Assembly: GCF_014218705.1 (NCBI RefSeq)
Contig: NZ_JABBJF010000004.1
Location: forward strand, 62,001-126,000
DNA: 64,000 nucleotides
Direction of reading: 5' to 3'
Origin: Kluyvera sichuanensis
GTDB lineage: Bacteria; Pseudomonadota; Gammaproteobacteria; Enterobacterales; Enterobacteriaceae
Part shown: piece by piece, positions 1-8,900 of the stretch
Numbering within the stretch: the stretch's first letter is position 1
Layout: every line of letters begins with the position of its first letter
Notes under the pieces: model-generated
What the model was told of the DNA's origin: nothing
The model's input: only the letters and a program-made list of their open reading frames with translations
The model's database searches: none
Translations under genes and position numbers: made by a program

Positions 1-252
1 ATCTGCCGGACAGGACTCTAATACGATGTTAAATATTTTAGCGGCGCCGACATCGCCCTGTTGCGTGAAGCTTGACTTAGGCTCACCGCCCAGATCAATT
101 ATACTTTGGCCACCGTTAACATTCACCGTACAGGTTGAATCAAGGATGGAACCGGTAAAGGTGACCTCATTATCAGCGGCGAATGCCTGCGAGGATAAAC
201 TCATGACCGCAATAAAAAGGCATGCTGAACGATTTAGTGTATTAATATCCAT
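1..252 (-). CDS. Fimbrial major-subunit-like protein, N-terminal part (runs off the left edge)
   Basis: The first 84 residues of a chaperone-usher pilin. Residues 1-25 form a signal peptide ending SQAFA; the mature part opens with the FTGSILDSTCTVN pattern typical of type 1 pilin-like subunits. Cys41 and Cys81 are placed to form the family's single disulfide. The ATG at 252 is preceded by GGAAGGA about 11 bases upstream, which supports this start. In this class the subunit is secreted to the periplasm, bound by a PapD-like chaperone and assembled through an outer-membrane usher; those genes would lie to the left, outside the window. In E. coli the position after ybaB is occupied by recR, so this gene marks an accessory insertion or a rearranged junction. 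Which fimbria it belongs to cannot be told from this fragment. Confidence 0.8.
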   Translation of the reverse strand, partial: MDINTLNRSACLFIAVMSLSSQAFAADNEVTFTGSILDSTCTVNVNGGQSIIDLGGEPKSSFTQQGDVGAAKIFNIVLESCPAD

Positions 253-611
253 TACAATATGAATCCTTCCAATAAATTATATCGATATTTGATAATTAAC
301 TTTTACGACATGATGTAATACATCGTTCCTGTTGGAACAACAAAATGGTAGTACAACGCATTCGTTCGTGTACATACGATAATATTTTTTTACGCACAAT
401 TCATCAAAACCATGTAAGGCTGATAGGTTTTTATTATTCAGGAGGCAATGGCGGCGCGAAAATATCGAATATATAGAAGTGGTAAATTTAATTCATTACA
501 TTAATGCTTGAGCGATTTATAATGCAGAGATTATAGAAAAAAAGGGGAATATTTATCAAAAAGACTGGGAGTAGTCGGTAAGCGGCGCTATTGCCCCGCT
601 TACCGGGAACA
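253..611. other. AT-rich intergenic region between fimbrial gene and ybaB
   Basis: No convincing gene. It is AT-rich next to the pilin start, as is common upstream of horizontally acquired fimbrial operons. It holds a short GTTCC/GGAAC hairpin at 325-338 and a longer hairpin after ybaB at 577-604. I looked for paired inverted repeats like those of the fim phase switch and saw none. recR, expected directly after ybaB, is absent here. Confidence 0.6.
577..604 (-). terminator. Hairpin downstream of ybaB, likely transcript end
   Basis: Nine-base arms GGTAAGCGG and CCGCTTACC flank a ten-base loop, eight bases past the ybaB stop. A strong U-run is lacking, so it may be a processing or partial termination site. 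In E. coli transcription continues from ybaB into recR; here the hairpin would close the dnaX-ybaB transcript. Confidence 0.45.
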
Positions 612-968
<357 letters not shown>

Positions 969-1001
969 TTAAACAATAACGACCGTAAGCAGCGCTTGCG
1001 G

Positions 1002-2939
1002 TCAAATGGGGCGGATACTCTCTTCATCCAGGTCCGCGTCGAAGAATCGGCGCAGCGTCTGAATGTTATTATCCGCGATAATCGACTCGCGCGCCTGCGC
1101 GAGCTTCTCTTCATAGATGGCCTGTCGCCACTCCAGCGGCGTGCGCACCGCCGGATTATCATCTTCCACGATGGTCAATTCAACAGGCGCGCCATATAAA
1201 GTGCTTAACGCCTCGGTCAGCTTTTGCTGCGCACCGGGCGAATTCAGATGCCGCTGCGTAGGACGCAAATGCAGGCACACCGCGTTACCGTTCTGCTCTT
1301 TCCACGCGTTGAGCGCCACCTGTTCGACGAGCTTCGGCAGCGCCATCTGACTCACCTCGGCCGCCCACGGGTCGCGTTCTAAAGATTCCACCGCCAACTT
1401 GGCCGCCAGTTCTGGCGTTTTCTCATGCTCCAGCGCTTTCTTCAGCGCTTTCGGCGTGGCGACTTCCTCTTTTTTCACTTCATCAGCAGGCGTGGTCGCT
1501 TTCCAGCGGTATGCCTCTTTCTTCGCCGCCGGCTGGGTCAATGCGGCCGGAGCCGGACGCGCCTGAACGCGTTCCGTTACCGAGGCCAGTCTTTCCAGCG
1601 CAGCACTGTTCACCGGCCGCGCGCGGGAAGCGGCTGCCGGTTCACTCTTTTTTGGGGTGTTTACTCCCTGATTGCCCTGCTGCTGTTGCAGCTGACGACG
1701 CGCAGCCAGCACCTGATTGGTTGAATCAGGAAGCGGAGCGGCAGGTGGCGGCGTCATCGGCGCAGAGGTCTGCATCGGTGGCTGCTGTTGCGTCATTGGC
1801 GCAGCAGCCGGCGCAAAGGTCTGCGGCGGCCTTTCCGGCTCCGGCAGTGGCGCATTGGGATGGAACGCCAGTGCGCGCAGCAGCGTCATCTCAATGCCCA
1901 TCCGACGGTCCGGTGCATACGGCAGCTCTTTACGGCCAATCAGCATCGTCTGATAGTACAATTGCACGTCAGTTGGCGGCACGGTGCGCGCAAGATTGCG
2001 CATCCGCTGCTCCACGGCGGCCATATCGCTGCCGAGCGCCGCAGGCGACAGCTGAACCATCGCAATACGATGCAGCAGGCTTTGCATCTCAACCAACAAG
2101 GCTTCCCAGTCAACGCCGCGCAGCGCAGCATCGTTGACCAGCTCCATCACGCGTTCGCCGTTGGCCACCACCAGGGCTTCAATCAGCGACAGCGCCTGAT
2201 CGTCATCAAGGGTACCAAGCATTTCACTGACCGACACGGCGGTCAATTGGCCTTCACCGCTGGCAATTGCCTGATCGGTCAGACTTAACGCATCGCGCAG
2301 GCTGCCGTCCGCCGCACGCGCCAACAGCTGCAGGGCGCGAGGTTCGTGAGCGATATGCTCCTCATCAAGGATATGTTCCAGTTGATGACGAATTTGCTCA
2401 ACGTCCAGCGCCTTCAGGTGGAACTGCAAGCAGCGCGACAGAATGGTGACCGGCAGCTTTTGCGGATCGGTCGTGGCCAGCAGGAATTTGACGTGCGCAG
2501 GCGGCTCTTCAAGCGTCTTTAACAGCGCATTAAAGCTATGGCGCGAGAGCATGTGCACTTCGTCGATCAGATAGACCTTAAAGCGACCGCGTGCGGGCGC
2601 GTACTGGACGTTATCCAGTAGATCTCGGGTATCTTCGACTTTGGTTCGCGAGGCAGCATCGATCTCAATCAGATCGACAAAGCGCCCCTGTTCTATTTCG
2701 CGGCAGTTATCACACACGCCGCACGGCGTGGCGGTGATGCCGGTTTCGCAGTTAAGCCCCTTCGCCAGCAGACGGGCGATAGAGGTTTTCCCCACCCCAC
2801 GGGTGCCGGAAAAAAGGTATGCGTGATGAATGCGCCCTAACGATAAGCCGTTCGCCAGTGCGGTCAGCACATGTTCCTGGCCGACGACGTCAGCAAAGGT
2901 TTGTGGGCGCCATTTTCGGGCTAAGACCTGATAACTCAT
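1002..2939 (-). CDS. dnaX: DNA polymerase III subunits tau and gamma
   Basis: The full-length 645-residue tau subunit of the clamp-loader complex. Walker A (GTRGVGKTS) is at residues 45-53, the zinc-binding cysteines at 64, 73, 76 and 79, and a DEVHML Walker B and an LSRC sensor motif follow in the AAA+ core. The C-terminal third contains the proline/alanine-rich linker and the regions that contact DnaB helicase and polymerase alpha. The gene also makes the shorter gamma subunit by programmed -1 frameshifting: the slippery heptamer AAAAAAG at 1653-1647 is followed in the -1 frame by GAG and TGA (stop at 1644-1642), giving about 432 residues. It precedes ybaB and follows apt. Confidence 0.98.
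   Translation of the reverse strand: MSYQVLARKWRPQTFADVVGQEHVLTALANGLSLGRIHHAYLFSGTRGVGKTSIARLLAKGLNCETGITATPCGVCDNCREIEQGRFVDLIEIDAASRTKVEDTRDLLDNVQYAPARGRFKVYLIDEVHMLSRHSFNALLKTLEEPPAHVKFLLATTDPQKLPVTILSRCLQFHLKALDVEQIRHQLEHILDEEHIAHEPRALQLLARAADGSLRDALSLTDQAIASGEGQLTAVSVSEMLGTLDDDQALSLIEALVVANGERVMELVNDAALRGVDWEALLVEMQSLLHRIAMVQLSPAALGSDMAAVEQRMRNLARTVPPTDVQLYYQTMLIGRKELPYAPDRRMGIEMTLLRALAFHPNAPLPEPERPPQTFAPAAAPMTQQQPPMQTSAPMTPPPAAPLPDSTNQVLAARRQLQQQQGNQGVNTPKKSEPAAASRARPVNSAALERLASVTERVQARPAPAALTQPAAKKEAYRWKATTPADEVKKEEVATPKALKKALEHEKTPELAAKLAVESLERDPWAAEVSQMALPKLVEQVALNAWKEQNGNAVCLHLRPTQRHLNSPGAQQKLTEALSTLYGAPVELTIVEDDNPAVRTPLEWRQAIYEEKLAQARESIIADNNIQTLRRFFDADLDEESIRPI
1642..1669 (-). 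promoter_or_regulatory. dnaX: Programmed -1 frameshift signal of dnaX
   Basis: On the minus strand, AGGGAG (1669-1664) lies ten bases upstream of the slippery heptamer A AAA AAG (1653-1647), with a GC-rich stretch able to fold just downstream. A one-base slip makes the next codons GAG then TGA, ending gamma. This is the three-part arrangement known from E. coli dnaX: an internal Shine-Dalgarno-like stimulator, a slippery site and a downstream stem. Confidence 0.9.
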
Positions 2940-2993
2940 TGGCAGGCTCTGAAACGCTGGAAGGTGGATTCACGAGGGGGTAATGCTACCACA

Positions 2994-3014
2994 GCCCCGC
3001 CGGATCGGCGAGGC
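2994..3014. other. GC-rich hairpin in the apt-dnaX gap
   Basis: Nine-base arms (GCCCCGCCG and CGGCGAGGC, one G-T pair) around a three-base loop, in the 92-base gap between apt and dnaX. No U-run follows on either strand, so a rho-independent terminator is unlikely. It may structure the dnaX leader. Confidence 0.35.
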
Positions 3015-3031
3015 TATGTATCGGGAAATGC

Positions 3032-3583
3032 TTAGTGACCCGGGAAATTCACCAGGCTATAGCTGGTGATACCCTGTTTTTCCAGGCGCTGTTCGCCGCC
3101 CAGATCGAACAGGTTGATGATGAAGGCCGCATCGTGCACTTCGCCACCCAGACGACGGATCAGTTTAACCGTCGCTTCAATAGTCCCGCCGGTTGCCAGC
3201 AGATCGTCGACCACCAGCACTTTATCGCCAGCTTTGATCGCATCAACGTGGATCTCCAGTTGATCGGTACCGTACTCCAGCTCGTAGCTTTCGGCGATCG
3301 TTTCACGCGGCAGTTTGCGCGGTTTACGCACCGGGACAAAACCTACGCCCATCGCCAGCGCGACCGGCGCGCCAAACAGGAAACCACGCGCTTCGGTACC
3401 CACGACTTTGGTAATACCGGCGTCTTTGTACTTTTCGACCAGCAGTTCAATGCTGAGCGCGTAGGCTTTCGGGTCTTCCAGTAAGCTGGTGACATCTCGG
3501 AAAAGAATGCCAGGTTTTGGATAATCCTGGATGCTCTGGATGCTGTTCTTCAGATATTCAAGCTGCTGTGCAGTTGCGGTCAT
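3032..3583 (-). CDS. apt: Adenine phosphoribosyltransferase
   Basis: A 183-residue cytosolic purine-salvage enzyme that joins adenine and PRPP to give AMP. The PRPP-binding motif [13 protein letters not shown] is near residues 122-134, and the family's [10 protein letters not shown] and EARGFLFG segments are intact. An in-frame ATG 14 codons upstream (3625) exists, but the [13 protein letters not shown] start at 3583 matches the known protein length. It precedes dnaX, as in E. coli, with a 92-base gap, so it may have its own promoter in the 149 bases before ybaN's stop. Confidence 0.97.
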   Translation of the reverse strand: MTATAQQLEYLKNSIQSIQDYPKPGILFRDVTSLLEDPKAYALSIELLVEKYKDAGITKVVGTEARGFLFGAPVALAMGVGFVPVRKPRKLPRETIAESYELEYGTDQLEIHVDAIKAGDKVLVVDDLLATGGTIEATVKLIRRLGGEVHDAAFIINLFDLGGEQRLEKQGITSYSLVNFPGH

Positions 3584-3732
3584 AGGTTTGTGCCTGATTA
3601 AAACAGTGTTACTCAAGGCGAGCAAAACGGGTTAAAAACGGATACTGCTCAATTTTTAACCGGGCGCGCCTGTGCTCGAAAACGCCAGAATTTACTGGCT
3701 AGCTCGTAGAATTGCAACACCATAAATGCGGT

Positions 3733-4110
3733 TCATCCGTTTTGTTGTTCTGCATCAACCACCGGAATGCGCCAGAGGAAAATCAGTAACCCGCAGAGAA
3801 TCGTCAGCAGGAGCAGCCGAACCCATACCATATCGACCAACCACAGCGAAACGCCAAAGGTCAGTAAAATCACGATAATCGCCCGCGGTTTTGCCCCCGG
3901 TGGCATGGCTTTATAGCGCTGCCAGTGGCGTAAATAGCCGCCAAACCAGGAACGATACAGCAGCCAATGATGAAAGCGCGGCGAAGAGCGCGCAAAGCAC
4001 CAGGCGGCAAGCAGAATAAACGGCGTGGTTGGCAGCAGAGGCAATACCACGCCAATGGTGCCAAGGACTACCGCCAGCCAGCCAATAATGATTAAAATAG
4101 TACGCTGCAT
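3733..4110 (-). CDS. ybaN: YbaN/DUF454 family inner-membrane protein
   Basis: A 125-residue protein with about three or four hydrophobic segments: residues 2-23, about 25-42, and two near 76-115. The PLLPTTPFILLAAWCFARSS motif typical of DUF454 proteins is present. Function is unknown. The start at 4110 (MQRTILIII) matches the E. coli length; two in-frame upstream codons would add six residues. It is divergent from priC, the two starts being 67 bases apart, so they share a promoter region. Confidence 0.93.
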   Translation of the reverse strand: MQRTILIIIGWLAVVLGTIGVVLPLLPTTPFILLAAWCFARSSPRFHHWLLYRSWFGGYLRHWQRYKAMPPGAKPRAIIVILLTFGVSLWLVDMVWVRLLLLTILCGLLIFLWRIPVVDAEQQNG

Positions 4111-4177
4111 AATGCGAATCGTTATCAAGTGGGTCTGCTACTCTAGCATAGCCGATAACCATCAAGGGGAGAATCCG

Positions 4178-4705
4178 GTGAAAACGGCGCGGCTTTTACA
4201 AACGCTGGAACAACAGCTTACACGGCTTCAGACGCAGATTACGCCGCTGGCAGCCCATGCCACGCTGAGCGCACGCTTTGACCGTCAGCTTTTCCAGACC
4301 CGCAGCACCAAAATGCAGGGCTATCTCGACGAGGCATACGCCCATTTTGAGGAGCTAAAACACGCAGTGGAACAGCAGCAGCTGCCGCAGGTAGCCTGGC
4401 TTGCTGAACGTCTGGCGGCCCAGATTGAGGCCATCAGCCGTGAAAGTGAAGCCTGGTCGCTGCGCGTCTGGGATAGCCCCTCGCCCGGCCTGCGCCGCTG
4501 GCAGCGCAAACGGCTGGAAACGCAAGATTTTGAACGCCGTCTACTGGAGATGAAACAACAGCGTCAGCAACAGTACCAACAGGCTACAACGCTTGAGGAT
4601 CAGCAGCGTCTGGCCCGCGAAATCACCGCCTTTGATGGCCGCCTCACCCGCTGCCGCGAAGCGCTGGAAGATATTGAACGCATACTGGCGCGCATCACGC
4701 GCTAA
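4178..4705 (+). CDS. priC: Primosomal replication protein N'' (PriC)
   Basis: A 175-residue helical protein that helps reload DnaB helicase on stalled forks by the PriA-independent or PriA-PriC pathway. I chose the GTG at 4178 because AAGGGGA lies eight bases before it and the product then has exactly the E. coli length. The LSARFDRQLFQTR and AVEQQQLPQVAWLAERLAAQIEAI segments are strongly conserved, and the C-terminal half is an arginine/glutamine-rich coiled coil (about residues 115-170). rsmS follows after 12 bases, forming a two-gene operon. Confidence 0.95.
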   Translation: MKTARLLQTLEQQLTRLQTQITPLAAHATLSARFDRQLFQTRSTKMQGYLDEAYAHFEELKHAVEQQQLPQVAWLAERLAAQIEAISRESEAWSLRVWDSPSPGLRRWQRKRLETQDFERRLLEMKQQRQQQYQQATTLEDQQRLAREITAFDGRLTRCREALEDIERILARITR

Positions 4706-4717
4706 CAAGGAGAAGCT

Positions 4718-4876
4718 ATGTCGCTGGAAAGCGCCCCCGATGATGTCAAACTGGCGGTGGATCTGATTGAACTGCTGGAGAGCAACGAGATCGCCCCGGA
4801 GATAGTGCTAAGCGCGCTGGAGATGGTGCGCAACGATTACATCAATAAGCTGAAAAACGCGGAAGGCGGCGCGTAA
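4718..4876 (+). CDS. rsmS: Pleiotropic regulatory small protein RsmS (YbaM)
   Basis: A 52-residue helical acidic protein beginning [20 protein letters not shown], the DUF2496/YbaM family. It is named RsmS in Pectobacterium/Dickeya for effects on secondary-metabolite and virulence-factor control. AAGGAGAAG precedes the ATG. It follows priC with a 12-base gap, the normal enterobacterial order. The molecular role is not established. Confidence 0.9.
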   Translation: MSLESAPDDVKLAVDLIELLESNEIAPEIVLSALEMVRNDYINKLKNAEGGA

Positions 4877-4957
4877 AACGCAAAACGATGGACTGCATCA
4901 CCGTCATTACCTGTGGCATCTTCTCAGCCATTCCAGGACAGGGGATGACGGAACATC

Positions 4958-5893
4958 ATGAAAATCTATTCGGCGACGCCGCACGACGCCATTTTTAAGC
5001 AGTTTTTACGCCATAAAGCGATAGCGCGAGATTTCTTACAGGCGCACCTTCCCTGCGAACTGCTCGCGCAATGTCATCTTGAGACACTTCAGCTCGCCTC
5101 CGGCAGCTTTGTTGAAGAAAACCTGCGCGCCAGCTATTCCGATATTCTCTACGCGCTGCAAACCCGCGACGGGCCGGGCTATATCTACGTGCTGATTGAA
5201 CATCAAAGCACGCCGGATAAACTGATGCCCTTTCGCCTGATGCGCTATACCCTCGCGGCCATGCAGCAGCATCTGGACGCCGGGCATAGCACTCTGCCAC
5301 TGGTCATCCCCATGCTGTTTTATCACGGCAGTATCAGCCCCTGGCCGTATCGTATGAACTGGCTTGAACTGTTCGACAACGCCACGCTGGCACATCGCCT
5401 CTACACCCAGGATTTTCCCCTGGTCGATATCACCGTGATACCGGACAGCGAAATCATGGCCCATCAGCGCATGGCGATGCTGAAACTGTTGTTTAAGCAC
5501 ATCCGCCAGCGCGATCTGGCCTCTTTACAAGAACAACTGGGTGCCTTACTGATAGAGAATTGGCTAACGCCCTCACAGTTGGAAGCGCTGATCGCCTATA
5601 TGCTACAAGCGGGTAGTGCATCTCACCCGGAAGCGTTACTCTGCACACTGGCGCAATATTCACCACAGCATAAGGAGCAGCTGATGACCATTGCCGAATG
5701 GCTAGCCGAAGAGGGACGGAAGAAAGGGATTGTTCAGGGAATAGAGCAAGGAATGGAGCAAGGCGAAGCGCTGGGGCGGCGCGATGAAGCGCAGAAGATT
5801 GCGCGAAACATGCTGAATGCCGGACTCTCCGCCGCGCTGGTTCAGCAGTTGACCGGATTAAACGCCGACGACCTTACGGCACAAGCAGAATAG
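4958..5893 (+). CDS. Rpn family recombination-promoting nuclease (PD-(D/E)XK)
   Basis: A 311-residue RpnA-E (YhgA-like, transposase_31) protein. The PD-(D/E)XK core is visible: H9-D10 in the TPHDAIFKQF opening, D62 in YSDILYAL, and E81-x-Q83 in YVLIEHQS. The C-terminal part has the family's low-complexity EEGRKKGIVQGIEQGMEQGE stretch, then a small helical domain. Family members are non-specific DNA endonucleases linked to recombination and phage defence. An internal start at 5684 (separate entry) would give the isolated C-terminal domain. E. coli has no gene here between rsmS and mscK, so this is an acquired copy. A hairpin terminator follows at once. ATGACGGAACATCATG precedes the start, which has no strong Shine-Dalgarno. 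Confidence 0.9.
   Translation: MKIYSATPHDAIFKQFLRHKAIARDFLQAHLPCELLAQCHLETLQLASGSFVEENLRASYSDILYALQTRDGPGYIYVLIEHQSTPDKLMPFRLMRYTLAAMQQHLDAGHSTLPLVIPMLFYHGSISPWPYRMNWLELFDNATLAHRLYTQDFPLVDITVIPDSEIMAHQRMAMLKLLFKHIRQRDLASLQEQLGALLIENWLTPSQLEALIAYMLQAGSASHPEALLCTLAQYSPQHKEQLMTIAEWLAEEGRKKGIVQGIEQGMEQGEALGRRDEAQKIARNMLNAGLSAALVQQLTGLNADDLTAQAE
5684..5893 (+). CDS. Candidate internal C-terminal Rpn protein (RpnS-like inhibitor)
   Basis: Within the rpn gene, AAGGAG at 5672-5677 lies six bases before an in-frame ATG (codon 243). Initiation there would give a 69-residue protein with the EEGRKKGIVQGIEQG repeat and the C-terminal helical domain but no nuclease core. Intragenic small proteins made this way from E. 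coli rpn genes are reported to bind and block the full-length nuclease. Here the signal is stronger than that of the full-length gene. That it is used is my inference from position and spacing. Confidence 0.55.
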   Translation: MTIAEWLAEEGRKKGIVQGIEQGMEQGEALGRRDEAQKIARNMLNAGLSAALVQQLTGLNADDLTAQAE

Positions 5894-5895
5894 TA

Positions 5896-5917
5896 AAGGG
5901 CGGCTCCCGCCGCCCTT
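5896..5917. terminator. Bidirectional hairpin terminator between rpn and mscK
   Basis: Perfect nine-base arms AAGGGCGGC and GCCGCCCTT with a four-base loop, placed between two convergent stop codons (5893 and 5924). It can serve both genes, although the U-runs are short. Confidence 0.75.
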
Positions 5918-5923
5918 AATGCT

Positions 5924-8900
5924 TTAATCCGCAACCAAATCCTGGCCGTCGGTTTTAGCGTCACGTTTCACTTCCGTCACCACATCCCCCTTCTCATTGT
6001 GCAGATGCACTTCGAGTTGGTTGAAGGCGATATTGATGTCGTTTTCGCGACACAGACGATCGATAGTCCTGTTCAGTTCATCCACGGTATAGCTACGGTC
6101 ACGCAGTTCGCGCACATACAAACGCAACTCGTGATCCAGCGTGCTGGCACCGAAGGTGGTGAAGAAAACTGACGGTTCCGGATCGTGCATCACTTTCGGG
6201 TGGCTGGTTGCCGCCTGCAGCAGCACCTTTTTCACCTTGTCGAGATCGGACCCATAGGCCACGCCGAGGCGGATCACCACGCGGGTGGTGGTATCACTCA
6301 ATGACCAGTTGATCAGGCGCTCGGTAACGAACGCTTTGTTCGGGATGATCACCTCTTTGCGGTCAAAATCGGTGATGGTGGTTGCACGGATACGGATCTT
6401 GCTGACCGTCCCCGAGAAAGTGCCAATGGTCACCGTATCGCCAATGCGTACCGGGCGTTCGAACAGAATAATCAGGCCGGAGACGAAATTACCGAAAATT
6501 TCCTGTAAGCCAAAGCCCAGACCAACCGACAGCGCGGCGGCAAGCCACTGCAGTTTATCCCACGATACTCCGAGCGAACCAAACACGGTCATCGCCCCCA
6601 CGGCGATAATGGCGTAGTTCAGCACGGTGGTGATGGCATACGAGGCCCCCTGGCGCATATTGAGCCTTGAGAGCACCAGCACTTCCAGCAGACCCGGCAG
6701 GTTGCGAATCAGCGCCCAGGCCACCATCGAGGCAATAATGGCAAACAGCAGGCTGCCCATGGTGACGTCTTTCACCACGCTGGTCCCCGCTTCGGTGCCG
6801 GTGTAGTGCCAGAGCGTAATGCTGTCGAGGTAGCTGAATACGGTGATTAAATCAGACCAGATAGCCCAGAACATCAGGCCAAACAGCGCGACCATCACCA
6901 GCATGGTAATACGCAGCGTCTGCTGGTTGATCTGCTCCAGCGCAATCGTCGGCTCTTCCTGCGGTTCGGCCCCTTCTGCCCCCTCTTTCACCAGATTCTG
7001 GCGACGGGCAACCGCACGACGATAGGCAATGCGGCGAGCCGCCACGCTCAAACCGCGCAGTACCGTCTGGTACAGTAGGTTCCAGAAAATAACCAGATAG
7101 ACCGTTTCAATCCAGCGGCCGGAAAGACGCAGCGTGGTATAGAAGTAACCGGTCGCGGTGAGCACCATCAGCCCCACCGGCACCAGCGACAGCACCGTCA
7201 CCGTCAGCAGTCGCAGGCTGTGCGACTCTTTATCACGCCAGCTTTCGCGACACATCGGCCACGTCAGCACCGCAATCACCAACAGGTTTAGCAGAATAAC
7301 AAACTGCCCCAGCACGTCGTCCATCAAGTTGAGCGGGGAAAGTTCCGACACCACCGACCAGAAGTGCAGCGGCAGCAGCGCGATGCTGATGCGCACAATC
7401 TGGCGACGCCAGTGGCTGGTGAGGTGTTCCGGCATATTGAAGTGGCGGACGGCAACGCCGTTTTTCTCCAGCACTTTCCAGCACAGGCCGAAGACCAGCC
7501 AGTAAATCGCCAGTTTTTTACTGAACGCCCACAACAGCGCGCTGATATTGAGCTGCATGGTCAGCAGAATCAGGCCTATCGCCAGAATGATCAGCACCAC
7601 CGGCAGCGCACGGATGAGATCGATGAGAATCGCCTTCGGCGTATGCAGTTGGCTGTCATTACGCAGATTACCCACCTGATCGCCGAGCTTATCCTGATAG
7701 CTGCGCAGCCACTGTAGTCGCCAGCGAATCAGCCCGGCAATCAGCAGCAGCGGAAGCCCGGCGAGGAAAGCAATGAACACGGCAGGCCACGCTTTTTCCC
7801 AGTTCACGGTGATTTTCATCGATTTGAACTGGCTCTTCAGCGCTTCAGGGAACGATTTAATCCAGTCCCAGTCCATCGGACGGTTGCTGTTCACCCAGAA
7901 AATTTGCTGGGTCAGAATCGATTTCAGGCTTTTGGAGACGCTCATCAACTGCTGCTGGTTAACCTGCAGGTTGATAGCCATCATCAGCTGGTTACCCAAT
8001 TGTTTGTTGATCAGGTCCAGCATTTCGCGACGAGCGTCGACGATTTGCAGCAGCGCATCATGCACTTCGCTGTCAACTTCGTTACTGTGTCCCTCTTCCA
8101 GCTTGGCGACAAAATCATCGCTCTGGAACAGGGTGTCGCGTTGCTGGTTAATCTCGAACTGCTCAAGACGCAGGTCGGCGATCCGGGTGGTCATGTCCTC
8201 CAGCTCATCCGCCGACGGTAACGTCTGCTGCTGCTGATAAAGAATACGCGACAGCAGCAGGCTGCCCTTCAGTACCGCAATCTGCTCTTTGACGTTACGT
8301 TCGGACTGCAGCGCACGGTCGAGCCAGGTTTTTACCTTAATATTCTGCTGCACCAACTGGTTGCCGCTTTCGGTTGCGGTAATCAATTTCTGGCTCAGCT
8401 GATGGTTGATTTCGAGCTCTTGCTTTACCAGCGGGTTGCCCTGGATACGGGCGGTCTCTTCCGGTGTGGCGTTCTCGGCGGCTGTTTTTTCCGACAACAT
8501 CAGGCGCTTACTGTTGACCGCCTCCTGCAGCAGCTGAAGCTGATGCTCAAGCCGGGTACTGTAGGCGGTCACGTAGTCGCGCTGCTTCTGCAGGGAGTCC
8601 TGCAATACCGTATTGCCAGCCAGGCTCTTACGCTGAAGCTCAATCTCCGCGTCGAGTAACGTTTTTTGCACCTGCAGCATCGTCTGCTGGGTAGGACGCA
8701 GACCATCGCCGACGGTGCTGCCATTCAGGCTGTTACGCACCTGCAGCAGTTGCTGAGAGGCAGAGTTCATCGCGTTCTGTACGCGTTCAGGCTGGGTTTG
8801 CAGGGAGACGAGCTGGCTGTTATAGGTGGCCAGGTCGTTTTGCGCATTTTGTAAATCGTCCACCGCTTGGGACACGCGGGCTTCAAGCTGGCGCAGCGAC

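Noticed and set aside
26-262. 78-codon plus-strand frame at the left edge
   Set aside because: Antisense to the pilin gene, which has a signal peptide, cysteine pair and ribosome site.
325-338. Possible fimbrial phase-switch repeat (GTTCC/GGAAC)
   Set aside because: Only five-base arms with a four-base loop and no second copy at a distance; a simple hairpin.
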